Under the pieces are notes generated by a model, which did not search any database, was not told the origin of the DNA, and was given only the letters and a program-made list of their open reading frames with translations. Shown here in pieces: positions 20,788 to 22,536 of a DNA stretch of 22,536 nucleotides. A program made the position numbers and the translations under genes. The DNA is from Embleya sp040605455 (GTDB lineage Bacteria; Actinomycetota; Actinomycetes; Streptomycetales; Streptomycetaceae). Position 1 is the stretch's first letter. Each line of letters opens with the position of its first letter. The stretch lies in assembly GCF_040605455.1 (NCBI RefSeq), contig NZ_JBEXCV010000143.1:1-22536 (forward strand), read 5' to 3'.

Positions 20788-22536
20788 GTGCACCTGAAGA
20801 GTCTGACCCTGCGTGGCTTCAAGTCCTTCGCGTCGGCGACGACGCTGCGCTTCGAGCCGGGGATCACCTGTGTGGTCGGGCCCAACGGTTCCGGCAAGTC
20901 GAACGTGGTCGACGCACTGTCGTGGGTGATGGGCGAGCAGGGCGCCAAGACGCTGCGCGGCGGCAAGATGGAGGATGTCATCTTCGCCGGCACCTCCGGC
21001 CGACCGCCGCTCGGGCGGGCCGAGGTGAGCCTGACCATCGACAACGCCGATGGTGCGCTGCCCATCGACTACTCCGAAGTCACCATCACCCGGCGGATGT
21101 TCCGCAACGGCGGCTCCGAGTACGAGATCAACGGCAGCACCTGCCGGCTGCTGGACATCCAGGAACTGCTCTCCGACTCCGGCATCGGCCGGGAGATGCA
21201 CGTGATCGTCGGCCAGGGCCGGCTCGACTCGGTGCTGCAGGCCGACCCCGCAGGCCGACGTGCGTTCATCGAGGAGGCCGCGGGTGTCCTCAAGCACCGC
21301 AAGCGCAAGGAGAAGGCGCTGCGCAAGCTGGACGCGATGCAGGCCAACCTCACCCGGGTGCAGGACCTGACCAACGAACTGCGCAGGCAGCTCAAGCCGC
21401 TCGGGCGCCAGGCCCAGGTGGCCCGCCGGGCCGCGGCGATCCAGGCCGACCTGCGGGACGCGCGGCTGCGGCTGCTCGCCGACGACCTGGTGCGGCTCAA
21501 GAGCGCGCTGGCCGAGGAGGTCGCGGACGAGGCCGCGCTGCGCGAGCGGCGGACCGCCGTGGAGCACGAACTCGCACTGGCTCAGGCGCGTGAGGCGCAG
21601 CTGGAGGCCGAGGTGCGGGCCATGGCGCCGCGGCTGGCCCGGGCGCAGGAGACCTGGTACGCGCTGTCCGCGCAGGCCGAACGGGTGCGCGGCACAGCGG
21701 GGCTGGCCCGGCAACGGGTCCGGCACGCGACCTCGGTGCCCGCGGACGAGCGGCGCGGACGCGACCCGCAGGAGATGGAGCGTGAGGCCGAGCGGATCCG
21801 CGAGCAGGAGGCGGAACTCGCCGCCGCGCTCGAATCGGCGCAGGTCGAGCTGGCCGAGACGGTGGAGCGGCGCGGCGAGTTGGAACGTGCCCTGGTCGAG
21901 GAGGAGCGCCGGCTCAAGGAGGTCGCCCGGGCGTTGGCGGACCGTCGCGAGGGACTGGCCCGGCTGGTCGGCCGGGTCGGCGCCGCGCGCAGTCGGGTGG
22001 CGGCGGCGGAGGCCGAGATCGGTCGGCTGGCCGGCGCGCGGGATCAGGCACACGAGCGTGCGGTCGCGGCGCGGGAGGAGTACGAGCAGCTCCGGCTCGG
22101 CGTCGAGGGGGCGCCGCAGGACGACGGCGCGTCGCAGGACGACGGCAGCGGGGGACTCGCCGCGATCGAAACCCGGTTGGCCACGGCCCGGGAGGTGCTG
22201 GCCGAGGCCGAGGAGGCGCTGGTGCTCACCCGCGACGCGGAGAAGGAGGCCGAGCGGGAGCGGTCGGCGGTGCTCGCGCGCAAGGAGGCTCTGGAGCCGG
22301 CGCTCAGGCGCAAGGACGGCAGCGGCGCGCTGCTCGCCGCGGGGGACCGGCTCTCCGGCGTATTGGGCACGGTGGCCGCGCTGATCACCGTCGAGCACGG
22401 CGCCGAGCAGGCGATCGCGGCGGCACTGGGTGCGGCCTCGGACGCGGTCGCGGTGACCGGTGTGCCGTCGGCGGTGGACGCGTTGCGGCTGCTGCGCGAG
22501 GACGACGCGGGCCGGGCGGCGCTGCTGCTCGGCGGG
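20788..22536 (+). CDS. smc: Chromosome segregation protein SMC, N-terminal half (cut by window)
   Basis: ATPase of the bacterial condensin complex, which loops and organises the chromosome together with ScpA and ScpB. The frame is open from GTG 20788 to the window end, 583 residues, about half of the usual length of nearly 1,200. The N-terminus HLKSLTLRGFKSFASATTL is typical. Walker A GPNGSGKS is at 31-38 and the Q-loop VGQGRLDSVL at 141-150 (Q143). A long coiled coil runs from about 165 to 500, with a short linker rich in Gly, Asp and Ser (about 443-455), and the hinge begins near 505 (LSGVLGTVAALITVEHGAEQAIAAALGAASDAVAVTG). The signature motif and Walker B lie beyond the window. The GTG has no ribosome site and probably starts a leaderless mRNA. 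Confidence 0.96.
   Translation, partial: MHLKSLTLRGFKSFASATTLRFEPGITCVVGPNGSGKSNVVDALSWVMGEQGAKTLRGGKMEDVIFAGTSGRPPLGRAEVSLTIDNADGALPIDYSEVTITRRMFRNGGSEYEINGSTCRLLDIQELLSDSGIGREMHVIVGQGRLDSVLQADPAGRRAFIEEAAGVLKHRKRKEKALRKLDAMQANLTRVQDLTNELRRQLKPLGRQAQVARRAAAIQADLRDARLRLLADDLVRLKSALAEEVADEAALRERRTAVEHELALAQAREAQLEAEVRAMAPRLARAQETWYALSAQAERVRGTAGLARQRVRHATSVPADERRGRDPQEMEREAERIREQEAELAAALESAQVELAETVERRGELERALVEEERRLKEVARALADRREGLARLVGRVGAARSRVAAAEAEIGRLAGARDQAHERAVAAREEYEQLRLGVEGAPQDDGASQDDGSGGLAAIETRLATAREVLAEAEEALVLTRDAEKEAERERSAVLARKEALEPALRRKDGSGALLAAGDRLSGVLGTVAALITVEHGAEQAIAAALGAASDAVAVTGVPSAVDALRLLREDDAGRAALLLGG

Noticed and set aside
20773..22398. 541-codon minus-strand frame opposite smc
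   Set aside because: Shadow of the SMC coiled coil, rich in His, Gly, Arg and Leu with no domain.
1..22536. CRISPR array, insertion sequence, prophage or attachment site
   Set aside because: No spaced identical repeats, no transposase or integrase, and no flanking direct duplications; the tandem repeats seen have no unique spacers.

Overview
The window is about 22.5 kb of very GC-rich DNA. Its codon use, frequent GTG/TTG starts and gene order (cofC, plsC, gpsA, ddlA, DUF3515, Lrp-like, thiL, thiD, rpmB, DAK2 protein, recG, rsmD, coaD, DivIVA-like, yceD, rpmF, rnc, mutM, smc) point to the chromosomal core of a Streptomyces-like actinomycete. I see no transposase, integrase, phage gene, rRNA, tRNA or CRISPR array. 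The genus is inference from the proteins and gene order; no search was run.

Layout. 1-376 (minus): 5' part of cofC/fbiD (coenzyme F420), divergent from 630-4109 (plus): plsC-gpsA overlapping by ATGA, then ddlA (lipid and peptidoglycan precursors). 4179-4967 (minus): a DUF3515 lipoprotein and a stand-alone Lrp/AsnC ligand-binding domain. 5148-6945 (plus): thiL and thiD (thiamine). 7073-7258 (minus): rpmB for zinc-type L28. 7509-11491 (plus): a DAK2/FakA-like kinase protein and recG. 11577-13145: a small accessory island with a sigma factor, a coupled one-pass membrane protein and a convergent secreted protein. 13339-14522 (plus): a 24-residue leader ORF, rsmD and coaD. 14631-18974 (plus): a DivIVA-like coiled-coil protein, yceD, rpmF, rnc, mutM and an unrecognised gene. 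19087-19908 (minus): membrane-anchored CAP-domain protein. 20261-20467 (plus): small coiled-coil protein. 20788-end (plus): N-terminal half of smc.

Most of this is housekeeping. The most unusual part is the island between recG and rsmD. The extracellular part of the sigma-coupled membrane protein and the neighbouring secreted protein share a four-cysteine layout (spacings 8/31/47 and 10/30/45) and the same W-Y...G-[W/F]-L-P core, which suggests a signalling unit with a bound and a free form of one SH3-like domain.

Between genes the DNA is rich in structure: a duplicated 47-bp block that each time folds into three hairpins with 3-nt loops (after gpsA), a perfect 40-bp palindrome (ddlA/DUF3515), strong hairpins between other convergent pairs, and tandem repeats upstream of plsC and smc. 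Several genes lack a Shine-Dalgarno site and instead have a TANNNT -10-like box 6-9 nt before the start codon, which suggests leaderless mRNAs.
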